The position numbers were made by a program, and so were the translations under genes. From contig NZ_AKKF01000203.1 of the NCBI RefSeq assembly GCF_000281955.1, positions 1-63,828 on the forward strand: a stretch of DNA of 63,828 nucleotides. Reading direction: 5' to 3'. Numbering within the stretch: the stretch's first letter is position 1; each line of letters begins with the position of its first letter. Below the pieces are notes generated by a model. It was not told where the DNA came from. It saw nothing but the letters and a program-made list of their open reading frames with translations, and made no database searches. Below are positions 15,390 through 26,484 of this stretch, piece by piece. The DNA comes from Caulobacter sp. AP07 (GTDB lineage Bacteria; Pseudomonadota; Alphaproteobacteria; Caulobacterales; Caulobacteraceae).

Positions 15390-16529
15390 ATGAAACTCCT
15401 GGCGATCGTGCTGGCCGCGGCCGCGATGAGCCTATTCGCCGGCCAAGCCGAGGCGATGATGCCGCTCCAGATCCCCACCTATGACGAGGTCATCGTCCCC
15501 GCCGGGGTCGCCGAATACAAGGAAGCTGCGACGGTGGCCGTGGTCCGCCCGCATCGTGCCTGGACGCCGCCCTGCGTGCTCGTCCGCCTGGCCCTGTTCT
15601 TCCGCGACGTCTTTCCCGCTGAATGGCCGAACGCCGACGTCTGCGGGCCCCGCGAGCGCAGTCGTCGCTACAGTTTCGAGACCCTCGAACCGCTCAAGGG
15701 CGCGCCGCCCTCCAGCTTTCCGGCCATTCTGGGCTATCACTATCCGCTCGACCCCGATTTCATGCGCAAGACCCGGCCCGACCTGTGGGGCATGATGTTC
15801 GACGCCGACGCCAAGCGCGCCGCCAAGCTGCACGCAGGCTTCTCGTTCCTGCATCGCGGCTGGCTGGTCGATCGCGACCTCGACATCGAAGCGCCCTTCG
15901 ACCGGCCCCGGGTCAGCGACGGGCGCATCAGCTATGCCGTTCTCGATCCTGATCTCGACTATGTCGTCTTTCGCGACGCCGAAGGGCATGTCCAGCACTG
16001 GGAGGCGGTTCTGCGAAACGGCGCGGACAAGGACCTGCTGGTCGATCGATTGCGCCGGCTGAAGCGCGGCGAAACCGACGTCCGCCTCACGGTCGCACCG
16101 AGCGACCTCTTTCCCCGCTTCATGGATGCGGCGATCTACGACGCCAGCAACTGCAAGCCCCGACTGGTCGGCGGCGGCAAGCTCAAGGCCCTGGACGACC
16201 ACGTCCGCGAGGCTTTCAGCTTTCCTGGTCTGGCGGGACCGGCGCGGTGTCATCCAACACCCCAGACCCAACTCTTCCTGGCTCTAGCGGCCGATCCGGC
16301 AACGCCTGACAGCCTTTCCTTCGACGAGCATGGCGCGGCGGTGCGGCTGCTACCGATCATCGACGGCAAGATTCGGCCAAGCGACCTGGTCACCCAACTC
16401 AGGATCTTTCCCGATACGCCGATCCCGGTCGAGCAGGTGATCGCCTGGGTCGGCACGGGTCCTGGTTCCGAGGACTACTGGCTCGGCGGCCGCCCCCAGG
16501 ATCCGCCGTTACGCCTGGCCGGGCGATAG
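15390..16529 (+). CDS. Exported protein of unknown function
   Basis: 379 residues. A Sec signal peptide MKLLAIVLAAAAMSLFAGQAEA is followed by a soluble region with four or more cysteines (PPCVLVRL, ADVCGP, SNCKPRL, ARCHPTP) that could pair in the periplasm. No catalytic motif or known domain is apparent. The 75 bp upstream contain an AT-rich run (CATAAAAAATTACAAACG), so the gene probably has its own promoter. It converges on methylglyoxal synthase, with 5 bp between the stops. Confidence 0.55.
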   Translation: MKLLAIVLAAAAMSLFAGQAEAMMPLQIPTYDEVIVPAGVAEYKEAATVAVVRPHRAWTPPCVLVRLALFFRDVFPAEWPNADVCGPRERSRRYSFETLEPLKGAPPSSFPAILGYHYPLDPDFMRKTRPDLWGMMFDADAKRAAKLHAGFSFLHRGWLVDRDLDIEAPFDRPRVSDGRISYAVLDPDLDYVVFRDAEGHVQHWEAVLRNGADKDLLVDRLRRLKRGETDVRLTVAPSDLFPRFMDAAIYDASNCKPRLVGGGKLKALDDHVREAFSFPGLAGPARCHPTPQTQLFLALAADPATPDSLSFDEHGAAVRLLPIIDGKIRPSDLVTQLRIFPDTPIPVEQVIAWVGTGPGSEDYWLGGRPQDPPLRLAGR

Positions 16530-16534
16530 GTCTA

Positions 16535-16912
16535 TCATCGCCCCGCCACGATCAGGTCGGCCGTCGCCACGTTGCAGGCGAAGGGGATGTCGGCCAGGGT
16601 CGCCATGCGGATCAGCGCCTTGACGTCGACGTCGTGTGGCTGGGGCGACAGCGGATCGACGAAGAACACCAGCATGTCCAGCAGCCCTTCGGCCAGCAGC
16701 GCGCCCAGTTGCTGGTCGCCGCCCAGCGGTCCGCTCTTCAGCCGGGTCAGGGCCAGGTCCGGCAAGGCCTCGAGGATCCGTCCGCCGGTGGTGCCGGTGG
16801 CGTAGAGCCGGTGCCGGCCCAGGAACGCCTGGTGCGCCACGGCCCATTCGACCAGGGCGGCCTTCTTGTCGTCGTGGGCGACCAGGCCGATGGCGAGGGG
16901 GGCGGCGGGCAT
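16535..16912 (-). CDS. mgsA: Methylglyoxal synthase
   Basis: 125 residues. [41 protein letters not shown] and [19 protein letters not shown] are the hallmark blocks; the Asp in PLGGDQQ and the His in PQPHDVD are the catalytic pair. The enzyme converts dihydroxyacetone phosphate to methylglyoxal and phosphate, a cytoplasmic bypass of lower glycolysis when phosphate is short. It is slightly shorter than the E. coli enzyme (152) at the N-terminus but complete in its core. The ATG at 16912 begins just before the first strand. Confidence 0.9.
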   Translation of the reverse strand: MPAAPLAIGLVAHDDKKAALVEWAVAHQAFLGRHRLYATGTTGGRILEALPDLALTRLKSGPLGGDQQLGALLAEGLLDMLVFFVDPLSPQPHDVDVKALIRMATLADIPFACNVATADLIVAGR

Positions 16913-17107
16913 GGGCGGGCTCCGGAATCGACGAGGGGACACACTCATTTCGCGGCCGCGCCGGAATGACAAGGGCGCGCGCCGCCGTCGGCGCTGGCGA
17001 CCGTGGGGCAGGCCTGCCCTCGGCGTGGGCAGGGACGCCGCGTCGGCCCCATCAGCCGCGCGAGGCCTTGCGCGCCGAGGCCGCGAGGATTGTGCTGGCC
17101 TTCGCCG

Positions 17108-17135
17108 AGCCTGTCTGGCCGGCATGGGACAGGCT
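17108..17135. repeat. Inverted repeat ahead of the aminotransferase gene
   Basis: AGCCTGTC (17108-17115) and GACAGGCT (17128-17135) form a perfect 8-bp stem with a 12-nt loop, 17 bases before the start at 17153. A 14-bp palindrome GGGCAGGCCTGCCC lies at 17006-17019. These may be a transcript stem or members of the GGGACAGGC repeat family seen at 44723. Confidence 0.4.
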
Positions 17136-17152
17136 CCGAGACGGGGATGACG

Positions 17153-18397
17153 ATGGACACGCACAAGTCGAACAGGCTGACCCTGGGGCGCCGGTCGTTT
17201 CTGGGGGCCGCCGCGCTGGCCGCCGCGACGCCGATCCTGACCGAGGCCCACCTGGCCCAGGCGGCCCAGACGACCTCCCCGACCGGGGCCGCTCCCCCCT
17301 CCGGCATGGCCCTGCACGGCCAGAGCCCCAACGCCCCGCCGCCCGGCGCGGTGCTGATCAACGCCAACGAAAACCCGCTGGGCCCGTCCAAGGCGGCCTG
17401 CGACGCGATCGCCCGCGTGGCCCCGTTGGGCGGGCGCTACGACCGCAACGGCGAGACGGCGATGCTGGTCTCGGTCTTCGCGGCCCAGAACGGGCTCAAG
17501 GAAGACCACATCGCCGTCTATGCCGGCTCGTCCGAACCGCTGCACTACGCCGTCCTCGCCTTCACCTCACCCAGCCGCAGCTTCGTCACCGCCGATCCCT
17601 CCTACGAGGCCGGCATGCGCGCGGCGATGACCAGCCAGGCCAAGGTGGTCAAGGTCCCGCTCACCGCCGGCTACGCCCACGACGTCAAGGCCATGGTCGC
17701 CGCCGATCCGCAGGCCGGGATCATCTATATCTGCAACCCCAACAACCCCACCGGCACGGTGACGACCAAGCAGGACATCGCCTGGGCGCTGGACAACAAG
17801 CCCGCCGGGTCGATCCTGCTGGTCGATGAGGCCTATATCCACCTGTCCGACGCCGGGGACGCCCTCGACCTGGTGGCCGCCGGCAAGGACCTGATCGTCC
17901 TGCGGACCTTCTCCAAGATCTACGGCATGGCCGGCATCCGCTGCGGCTTCGCGGTGGGACGGCCCGACCTGCTGGCCAAGCTGACCCCGTTCGGCCAGAA
18001 CGCCATGCCGATCACCGGCTCGGCGGCGGCGCGCGCCTCGCTGGAGGACCCCACCCTGGTCCCGACCCGCAAGACGCTCATCGGCGACACCCGGCGCGAC
18101 ACCCTGGCCTGGCTGAAGGCCAACAATTACAAGGTCATCGGCGACCCGCAGACCAACTGCTTCATGATCGACACCGGCCGCGACGGCAAATCGGTGATCG
18201 CGGCGATGAAGGCCCAGAACGTCTATATCGGCCGCACCTGGCCGATCTGGCCCAACGCCGTGCGCGTCTCGGTCGGCACGCCGCAGGAAATGGCGGCGTT
18301 CAAGACGGCGTTCAAGGCGGTGATGGACAGCAAGGCGGTGGCGGTCGAAACGCACGATCGCGGCGATCACCGAGTTGACCTCGGAGACTACGCCTAG
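17153..18397 (+). CDS. Tat-exported PLP aminotransferase (histidinol-phosphate aminotransferase-like)
   Basis: 414 residues. A twin-arginine signal, [19 protein letters not shown], opens the protein, so it should be folded with its cofactor before export. The catalytic part is fold-type [34 protein letters not shown] (cofactor-binding Asn), [11 protein letters not shown] (Asp to the pyridine N) and [19 protein letters not shown] with the Schiff-base Lys. It matches HisC-like enzymes, but cytoplasmic histidine synthesis would not need export, so a periplasmic substrate is likely. ATG 17147 is an alternative start two codons earlier; 17153 has GGGG at better spacing. No his genes are adjacent. 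Confidence 0.8.
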   Translation: MDTHKSNRLTLGRRSFLGAAALAAATPILTEAHLAQAAQTTSPTGAAPPSGMALHGQSPNAPPPGAVLINANENPLGPSKAACDAIARVAPLGGRYDRNGETAMLVSVFAAQNGLKEDHIAVYAGSSEPLHYAVLAFTSPSRSFVTADPSYEAGMRAAMTSQAKVVKVPLTAGYAHDVKAMVAADPQAGIIYICNPNNPTGTVTTKQDIAWALDNKPAGSILLVDEAYIHLSDAGDALDLVAAGKDLIVLRTFSKIYGMAGIRCGFAVGRPDLLAKLTPFGQNAMPITGSAAARASLEDPTLVPTRKTLIGDTRRDTLAWLKANNYKVIGDPQTNCFMIDTGRDGKSVIAAMKAQNVYIGRTWPIWPNAVRVSVGTPQEMAAFKTAFKAVMDSKAVAVETHDRGDHRVDLGDYA

Positions 18398-18408
18398 CTG
18401 TAAGGCGG

Positions 18409-18524
18409 ATCGAAATAGGGCCTCGCGTTCATTTGCTGGCGGCTTGAACGGCTGCCGACACACTCGACAATGAGTATTGCGCCCCTATTTCGATTTCTCT
18501 TGGAACGGCTGCTGACGCACTCGA
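18409..18524. repeat. Paired inverted and direct repeats at the left edge of an island
   Basis: ATCGAAATAGGG (18409-18420) and CCCTATTTCGAT (18483-18494) are a perfect 12-bp inverted pair. GAACGGCTGCCGACACACTC (18446 onward) recurs as GAACGGCTGCTGACGCACTC (18503 onward) with two changes. Shorter repeats GCTCTCGTA follow near 18600. The 261-bp gap carrying them separates the aminotransferase from two genes of atypical codon use. Confidence 0.5.
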
Positions 18525-18658
18525 TTGTCGCGCCTCACGCCAGGGGTTCACACGGCGGCGACCTGGCGACAACTTTTCATAGTTGCAACTTGGCCTAGTG
18601 CTCTCGTAGACGTGGCGCTCTCGTAAAAGGGGCCCGTCGATCGGGGAGGCGCACTTTA

Positions 18659-19906
18659 ATGTTGGGTGGTAGTGAGCGCGGGCGCGTCGCGGTGCTGGGC
18701 GGCGGCTTCCAAGGCGTTTGTTGTGCGCTCGAATTGGCTCGGCGGGGCTGGGACGTCCGCCTGATTGAAAAACGCCCCGACGTGCTGACTCAAGCGGGGA
18801 TCCAGAACGAAGGGAAGCTGCACCTAGGCTTCATCTTCTCCAACGACACCTCGTTCCGGAGCGCGGAGACCATGTTGCGCGGCGCGCTGTCTTTCGCGCG
18901 CCATCTGCGACGCTGGTTGGACAACGGGATCGACCAACTCGGCGCCAGCACGCCGTTCCGGTACGGCGTCCATCGAGACAGCCTCGTGTCGGCCGACGAG
19001 CTGGAGGCGCGCTACCGCAAGATCACCGGCCTGGCCCGGACGCTGGCGGGTGGGGGGAGCGTCGACCTGTTCGGCTCTGATCCGCGCGAGGACGTGCGCC
19101 GGCTCTCCGACAGCGTCGCGGGCGAAGACTTCGATCCCGCGATGTTGTCGGCGGTGTTCGCGACGCCGGAGATCGGGATCGACCCGGAAGCGCTGGGCGA
19201 CCTGCTTCGCGCGCGCGTTCGCGCCGAGCCGCGGATCACCGTCGTGACGGACTGTCGGGCGGAGACGGTCGAGCCCGGGCCCGATCGCGTCGCGGTGCGC
19301 GTCAGCATGGACGGACGAACCGACACGGAAAGCTTCGACCACGTCCTGAACTGCACCTGGGAGGACATCGTTCGGCTGGATCAGACCGCGGGTCTCGAGC
19401 GGTCGACGCCCTGGATGTTTCGGATCAAGCATTTCCTGCGAGTCACGGCCGCGGAGGGCGCCACCCGGCGCATGCCGTCCGCTTCGTTCGTCCTGGGTCC
19501 GTTCGGCGATGTCGTCAACTACGGCGGCGGCGCCCTGCTCCTGTCCTGGTACCCGGCCGGCTGCCTCGGCAAGAGCGGCGACATCAGCCCGCCGCCCTGG
19601 CCGCGCGTCCTGGAAAGCGGCGATGCGGAAACCCTGGCGCGGGACATCCTGGACGGTCTCGGCCAGTTGATGCCGACGCTCGCGCGGGACGCGGAGGCTT
19701 TGCTCCCGCACGCGCGGCAGCGGGGAGGGATTATCTTCGCGTCGGGCGATACGGACGTCGACGATCCGGCCAGCAAGCTGCACGAGCGTCATGCGGTCGG
19801 GCGTCGCTCAGCCGGGCGATACCATTCCATCGACAACGGCAAATGGGTGCTCGGACCCATGGTCGCGGTCGAAACCGCGGATCACCTTGACGGGATCGCT
19901 CGATGA
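18659..19906 (+). CDS. FAD-dependent oxidoreductase (DAO-like)
   Basis: 415 residues. The N-terminal dinucleotide-binding motif VAVLGGGFQGVCCALELARRGW and LIEKRP place an FAD-binding Rossmann fold first; a later VLNCTWEDI and the C-terminal GRYHSIDNGKWVLGPMVAVETAD complete the D-amino-acid-oxidase-like layout. The substrate is unknown. The gene is translationally coupled to a glycosyltransferase (ATGA overlap), suggesting a role in making or modifying a surface sugar. Codon choice is looser than in neighbours (more CGA, TTG and GCG), which fits recent acquisition. The first codon is ATG at 18659, after GGGAGGCGC. Confidence 0.75.
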   Translation: MLGGSERGRVAVLGGGFQGVCCALELARRGWDVRLIEKRPDVLTQAGIQNEGKLHLGFIFSNDTSFRSAETMLRGALSFARHLRRWLDNGIDQLGASTPFRYGVHRDSLVSADELEARYRKITGLARTLAGGGSVDLFGSDPREDVRRLSDSVAGEDFDPAMLSAVFATPEIGIDPEALGDLLRARVRAEPRITVVTDCRAETVEPGPDRVAVRVSMDGRTDTESFDHVLNCTWEDIVRLDQTAGLERSTPWMFRIKHFLRVTAAEGATRRMPSASFVLGPFGDVVNYGGGALLLSWYPAGCLGKSGDISPPPWPRVLESGDAETLARDILDGLGQLMPTLARDAEALLPHARQRGGIIFASGDTDVDDPASKLHERHAVGRRSAGRYHSIDNGKWVLGPMVAVETADHLDGIAR

Positions 19907-21204
19907 GTTCGGCCGGGCCGTTGGTCACCATCGGTGTCCCGATCTACCGCAGCGCGGACATGGTGGCCGAGACGCTGGACTCGATCCGGGCCCAGACGTT
20001 CACGCGGTACAGGGTGCTGATGTCGGTCGATGGCGGCGACCAGGAGAGCGCCGAGGTCGCGCGAGCCTATACGGACGACCCTCGGTTCGAGTTGCATGTG
20101 CACGAAACGCAGCTCGGCTGGACAGGCAACATCAACTGGTGCGCGGCCGCGGCGCGCACGCGCTACTTTCAATACTGGCAGCACGACGATCTCGCCGAGC
20201 CGGACTACATCGCCAATCTGTACCGTGTTCTGAAGAAACGCCCCGATGCGGCGGTCGCCTACTGCGACGTCCGATGGTTTCAGGAGGGTGATAGAATCAC
20301 GGCCGAGGACAGCGTGGAGGGCGACGCCCTATCTCGGATCCACGAGATGATCGACCGGCCGCGCTGGACTCCGTTCCGAGGCCTGATCCGCACGGAGGCC
20401 GTTCGAAGGGCCGGCCCGCTGCGCACCCTGCCGCACAAGAGCGCGATGGAGGACCTGGTCTGGAACATCAAGCTTGGTGGGCATGGCGCCCTTCTGCGCG
20501 TTCCGGGAGCGATGTATCTCAAGCGAATTCACGCCAACAGCCTCAGCACCGATTGGAATCGCTGGTCGGACGAAACGCGCACGCGCGACGTCTGGATGGC
20601 GTTTGGATCGGGAGCCCTGCAGGCGATCTGGCCGCACGTCCGAACCCCCCAGGAACGTTGGCAAGCCCTCTTGCGCCTTTTCGAACGTCTCGCCCTGCCC
20701 GAGGCCGGCCGGTGGTCGTTCTATACCGCGGTGACCGCGACAGAGGCCCACTGCAGCATGTTCGTCGCCGAAGCTCTGTCGGTCTTCGAGAGGATCGGCG
20801 TGCCGACGCTGCGGTCTGACCTCGGGATCGAACTCGAACGCCTGACGGAGCGCTTGACCGATCGCCTCATGGGCGCCGCGCCCCGCGCTCGAACCTGGGC
20901 GTCTCTGGATTTGCTCAATGGCTGGCGGGACTTCGGCGCGCAGTACGCGACCACCGCCTACTGCATAGGTCAGGATGGCTGGGTCAGTCTGAAGGGTCAG
21001 ATCAAGGGCGGCGACGCCACGGCGGGTACGCACCTCGCCTACCTTCCGCCCAATGCGGCGCCGGCCGAAGCACACCTGTTCCTGGCGCCGACATGGTCGG
21101 GCACCGCGCTCATCGGCGTCGACACCTCCGGAGCGGTTTACGCGCACACGCCGGCCGACGCGGTTTTCACCGTGCTGGATGGCATACGCTTCCCGGTGCG
21201 CTAG
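19903..21204 (+). CDS. Family 2 glycosyltransferase fused to a phage-tail-like C-terminal module
   Basis: 433 residues. The GT-A fold occupies about residues 1-230: VTIGVPIYRSADMVAETLDSI, LMSVDGGDQES and the metal-binding DD in YWQHDDLAEPDY, with MEDLVWNIKLGGHG as the acceptor-side ED motif. A helical linker follows. Residues 353-433 are a beta-rich module: GWVSLKGQIKGG, LAYLPPNAAPAEAHLF, GVDTSGAVYA and VLDGIRFPV, the G-x-V-x-L-x-G ... LP-x-x-x-x-P pattern found at the tips of phage tail fibres. It shares an operon with the FAD oxidoreductase. Donor and acceptor are unknown. Confidence 0.8.
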   Translation: MSSAGPLVTIGVPIYRSADMVAETLDSIRAQTFTRYRVLMSVDGGDQESAEVARAYTDDPRFELHVHETQLGWTGNINWCAAAARTRYFQYWQHDDLAEPDYIANLYRVLKKRPDAAVAYCDVRWFQEGDRITAEDSVEGDALSRIHEMIDRPRWTPFRGLIRTEAVRRAGPLRTLPHKSAMEDLVWNIKLGGHGALLRVPGAMYLKRIHANSLSTDWNRWSDETRTRDVWMAFGSGALQAIWPHVRTPQERWQALLRLFERLALPEAGRWSFYTAVTATEAHCSMFVAEALSVFERIGVPTLRSDLGIELERLTERLTDRLMGAAPRARTWASLDLLNGWRDFGAQYATTAYCIGQDGWVSLKGQIKGGDATAGTHLAYLPPNAAPAEAHLFLAPTWSGTALIGVDTSGAVYAHTPADAVFTVLDGIRFPVR

Positions 21205-21282
21205 TCGGGCCTCAGGCCCCTCAAGCCACCGTGGTCAGCCGGAAATCGACATGCGCCGCGCCCCAGCTTTCCGCACGATGCT

Positions 21283-22884
21283 CTAGCCCCGTTCCTTCGT
21301 CCGGTCGAAGCGCACCTTCGGGAAGCGCTCGGCGACATAGCCGATCTCCCACGACGACTTGCCCAGGAACACCGGCTGGTCGTCGATGTCGTGGGCCATG
21401 GCCGAGCGGTGCTTGTTGGTGAAGTCCTCGACGTCGAGGCGGTCGCCGTTGACCCAGCGGGCCTCGGCGTAGGGGGCGTTCTCGAAGATCACGTCCAGGG
21501 CGTATTCGTTGGCCAGGCGGTCGGCCATGACCTCGAACTGCAGCTGGCCCACGGCCCCGACGATAAAGTCGGAGCTGCCGAGCATGGGCCGGAAGAGCTG
21601 GGTCACCCCTTCCTCGGCCAGGCCTTCCAGCGCCTTCTTCAGGTGCTTGGCCTTCAGCGGATCCTTGACCCGCACGCGGCGGAGGATTTCCGGGGCGAAG
21701 TTGGGCAGGCCGGCGAAGCGCAGCAGACCGCTCTCCGACAGGCTGTCGCCCACCCGCAGCACGCCGTGGTTGGGAATGCCGATCACGTCGCCGGCGAAGG
21801 CGTCCTCGGCCAGTTCGCGGTCGCTGGCGAAGAACATGATCGGCGCGTTGACGCTCATCGCCTTGCCGGTGTTCTGGGCCTTCAGCTTCATGCCGCGCGT
21901 GAAGCGGCCGCTGGTCAGGCGCAGGAAGGCGATGCGGTCGCGGTGGTTGGGGTCCATGTTGGCCTGGACCTTGAACACGAAGCCCGAGACCTCGCTGTCG
22001 CCCGGGGCCACGTGGGTGTCGACGCCGGCCTTGGCCACCTTGGCCGGATGCGGCGGCGGGGCGTAGGCGCCGATGCCGGCCAGCAGCTCGTTGACGCCGA
22101 AATGGCGCAGGGCCGAGCCGAAGAACACCGGGGTCATGTGGCCCTCGAGGAAGCTCTTCACGTCGAACGGCTTGGCGGCCTCGGAGACCAGCATAGCCCC
22201 CTCCTCCACCTCGGACAGCTCCTCGGGGTCGAGGTACTGGATGATGGCGTTTGACTTCAGCGACACGGCGGGCGGATGGCCCTCCTCGTCGGTCGAGCTC
22301 TTCTTGGCGTAGGGGATGAAGGTCTGAGCCCGCAGGTCCAGCATACCCTTGAACCGCCCGCCCGAACCGGCCGGCCAGAACAGCGGCGCGGGGTCGAGGG
22401 CCAGCTTGGACGACACCTCGTCCAGCAGCTCGAACGGGTCCTGGGCCTCGCGGTCCATCTTGTTGATGAAGGTGATGATCGGGATGTCGCGCAGGCGGCA
22501 GACCTCGAACAGCTTCAGGGTCTGGGGCTCGATGCCCTTGGCCGCGTCCAGCACCATGATCGCCGCGTCGGCCGCCGTCAGCGTGCGGTAGGTGTCTTCC
22601 GAGAAGTCCTCGTGGCCCGGAGTGTCGAGCAGGTTGAACATCAGGCCGTCGTGGTCGAACGTCATCACCGACGCCGACACCGAGATCCCGCGCTCGCGCT
22701 CGATCTTCATCCAGTCCGACTGGGTGCGACGCGCCGCGCCGCGGGCCCGCACCGCCCCGGCGGCGCGGATCGCCCCGCCGGCCAGCAGCAGGTTTTCCGT
22801 CAGGGTGGTCTTGCCGGCGTCGGGGTGGCTGATGATCGCGAAGGTGCGCCGACGCGCGGCCTCGAGGGCGAGAGAAGTGCTCAT
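21283..22884 (-). CDS. prfC: Peptide chain release factor 3
   Basis: 533 residues, the usual RF3 length. The translational-GTPase motifs are complete: SHPDAGKTTL (G1), RGISVSASVM (G2 region), LDTPGHEDFSEDTYR (G3) and INKMDRE (G4). Domains II and III follow with VRVKDPLKAKHL and GAVGQLQFEVMADRL. RF3 uses GTP hydrolysis to remove RF1/RF2 from ribosomes after termination. The start ATG at 22884 places the G1 motif at residue 20, as in homologues. It stands alone on the minus strand, with its 3' end facing the glycosyltransferase end. Confidence 0.95.
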   Translation of the reverse strand: MSTSLALEAARRRTFAIISHPDAGKTTLTENLLLAGGAIRAAGAVRARGAARRTQSDWMKIERERGISVSASVMTFDHDGLMFNLLDTPGHEDFSEDTYRTLTAADAAIMVLDAAKGIEPQTLKLFEVCRLRDIPIITFINKMDREAQDPFELLDEVSSKLALDPAPLFWPAGSGGRFKGMLDLRAQTFIPYAKKSSTDEEGHPPAVSLKSNAIIQYLDPEELSEVEEGAMLVSEAAKPFDVKSFLEGHMTPVFFGSALRHFGVNELLAGIGAYAPPPHPAKVAKAGVDTHVAPGDSEVSGFVFKVQANMDPNHRDRIAFLRLTSGRFTRGMKLKAQNTGKAMSVNAPIMFFASDRELAEDAFAGDVIGIPNHGVLRVGDSLSESGLLRFAGLPNFAPEILRRVRVKDPLKAKHLKKALEGLAEEGVTQLFRPMLGSSDFIVGAVGQLQFEVMADRLANEYALDVIFENAPYAEARWVNGDRLDVEDFTNKHRSAMAHDIDDQPVFLGKSSWEIGYVAERFPKVRFDRTKERG

Positions 22885-22963
22885 CAGCGGGGGTTAGCGT
22901 CCCAGGGCGAACTTGTCACCTTCCGTGGGCCTCGAAGGCCCGCCGGCGTGCCGGCGCGGCGCG

Positions 22964-23003
22964 AAAAATCCTCCCCCGGCGCGGGCGGCCGCGCCGGGGG
23001 AGG
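22964..23003 (-). terminator. Rho-independent terminator for the TonB receptor gene
   Basis: Reading leftward, a perfect 14-bp GC stem (23003-22990 with 22983-22970, 6-nt loop) is followed by ATTTTTC, 17 bp after the receptor stop. It is one of the strongest intrinsic terminators in the window. Confidence 0.8.
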
Positions 23004-23019
23004 CAGGCTGGAGGGGACT

Positions 23020-25422
<2,403 letters not shown>

Positions 25423-25571
25423 GCGGAAATCCCCGTTTCACTCAAGCGGGGCTGTTAGGCCGGACCGATGTCGGGTGGACGACGGTGACGCGTCAGTTCC
25501 GTGAAGCTACGCCGACCGACGCTCTGCGAAAGTCCGCGAAGGCGCGGCGACCACAACCGTACCGGTGGTTC

Positions 25572-25585
25572 GAAACAGCTGTTTC
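25572..25585. promoter_or_regulatory. 14-bp perfect palindrome, possible operator
   Basis: GAAACAGCTGTTTC lies in the 255-bp divergent gap between the TonB receptor start (25422) and the small membrane-protein gene at 25678. Position and symmetry suit a dimeric repressor controlling one or both. No adjacent regulator gene is seen. Confidence 0.35.
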
Positions 25586-25677
25586 AAGGCCCTAGGCAGA
25601 GTAGGGTTTTGGAGTCATGCTGCTGACATTGCGGACATGCCCCCGACAGAGGGGCGGCCGCGAACGAGGAAACGACA

Positions 25678-25824
25678 ATGGCTATGGTTCACGATCCGCG
25701 CCACCAACGCGGAACCTGCACGCCCCAAGGCAACGCCCTGTGCTTTGGCGTCGCGATCGCCGGCCTGGTGTTGGCCGCGGTGGTGATGAGTTGGCTCTTC
25801 GGCCTGGTCAACCTGTTCTTCTAG
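25678..25824 (+). CDS. 48-residue single-span membrane protein
   Basis: A short frame encodes MAMVHDPRHQRGTCTPQG followed by one hydrophobic span, CFGVAIAGLVLAAVVMSWLFGL, and ends NLFF. GAGGAA lies seven bases ahead of the ATG, a strong ribosome site, and codon third positions are G/C-rich as in real genes here. The polar N-terminus with an H/R cluster suggests the N-terminus stays in the cytoplasm. Function unknown. It is divergent from the TonB receptor and convergent with the gene at 25862. Confidence 0.6.
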   Translation: MAMVHDPRHQRGTCTPQGNALCFGVAIAGLVLAAVVMSWLFGLVNLFF

Positions 25825-25861
25825 CGACCGGACCGGGGCGAACGGACGCGAGGCGCGGCGG

Positions 25862-26302
25862 CTAGGCCGCCAGGCGCCGCCAGACCTGACGGTCGGCTTC
25901 CAGATTGCTGAGACCACCGGCCTTTTGGCGCTCGAACAGCGCGCCCATGATTTCCATGCTCAACTGGGCGTAGCGCACCTGCACCTGATCGACCAGGCAA
26001 CCGCGCGACGGGGCGATGAACAGCGCCGCGTTGATCTCCGGGGTCTTGGCGATGATCAGGGCGGCCAGGCGCTGGGCCCTTTCCAGGTCCTTGTGGTGCA
26101 GCAACGGTTCGGCCGCGTACAGTTCCTGCCCCAGCTTGCTGACGTAGCTCAGCGACACCTTGGCGAACCGGTCGCGGGTGATCGGCGGGGCCAGTTCGGC
26201 CGCGTCGAGGCTGAGGACGACGTCATTGAGCAGGAACAGCATCGGAACCTTGGACAAGGCCTTGCGGCGGGTGGGAACGGCGCGGGGGAGGACCTGCGGC
26301 AT
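25862..26302 (-). CDS. Conserved-looking hypothetical protein
   Basis: 146 residues, cytoplasmic. It contains the stretch MLFLLNDVVLSLDAAEL and helical regions including RFAKVSLSYVSKLGQELYAA, LERAQRLAALIIAKTPEINAALF and YAQLSMEIMGALFERQKAGGL. I do not recognise a domain. Two starts are possible: ATG at 26302, used here, or the internal ATG 20 codons later at MLFLL; neither has a strong ribosome site. A GTTAAC lies about 35 bp upstream of the first. Confidence 0.55.
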   Translation of the reverse strand: MPQVLPRAVPTRRKALSKVPMLFLLNDVVLSLDAAELAPPITRDRFAKVSLSYVSKLGQELYAAEPLLHHKDLERAQRLAALIIAKTPEINAALFIAPSRGCLVDQVQVRYAQLSMEIMGALFERQKAGGLSNLEADRQVWRRLAA

Positions 26303-26484
26303 CCTGCCGCGTCGAGCTTTCGTTCCGGTTTAGGAGCAGGGTTAACAACCCGGGAAATCACGGCGGCCAAGCGTCGCGGCCCACCTGTCCACACCCATTC
26401 GCCCGGCTTGCGCCCGATCAAGGTTTGGCCACGGCCGCCGGCGCACCATTTGCGGACCTGAACGTTTTCATCGAAGACCGCCCC

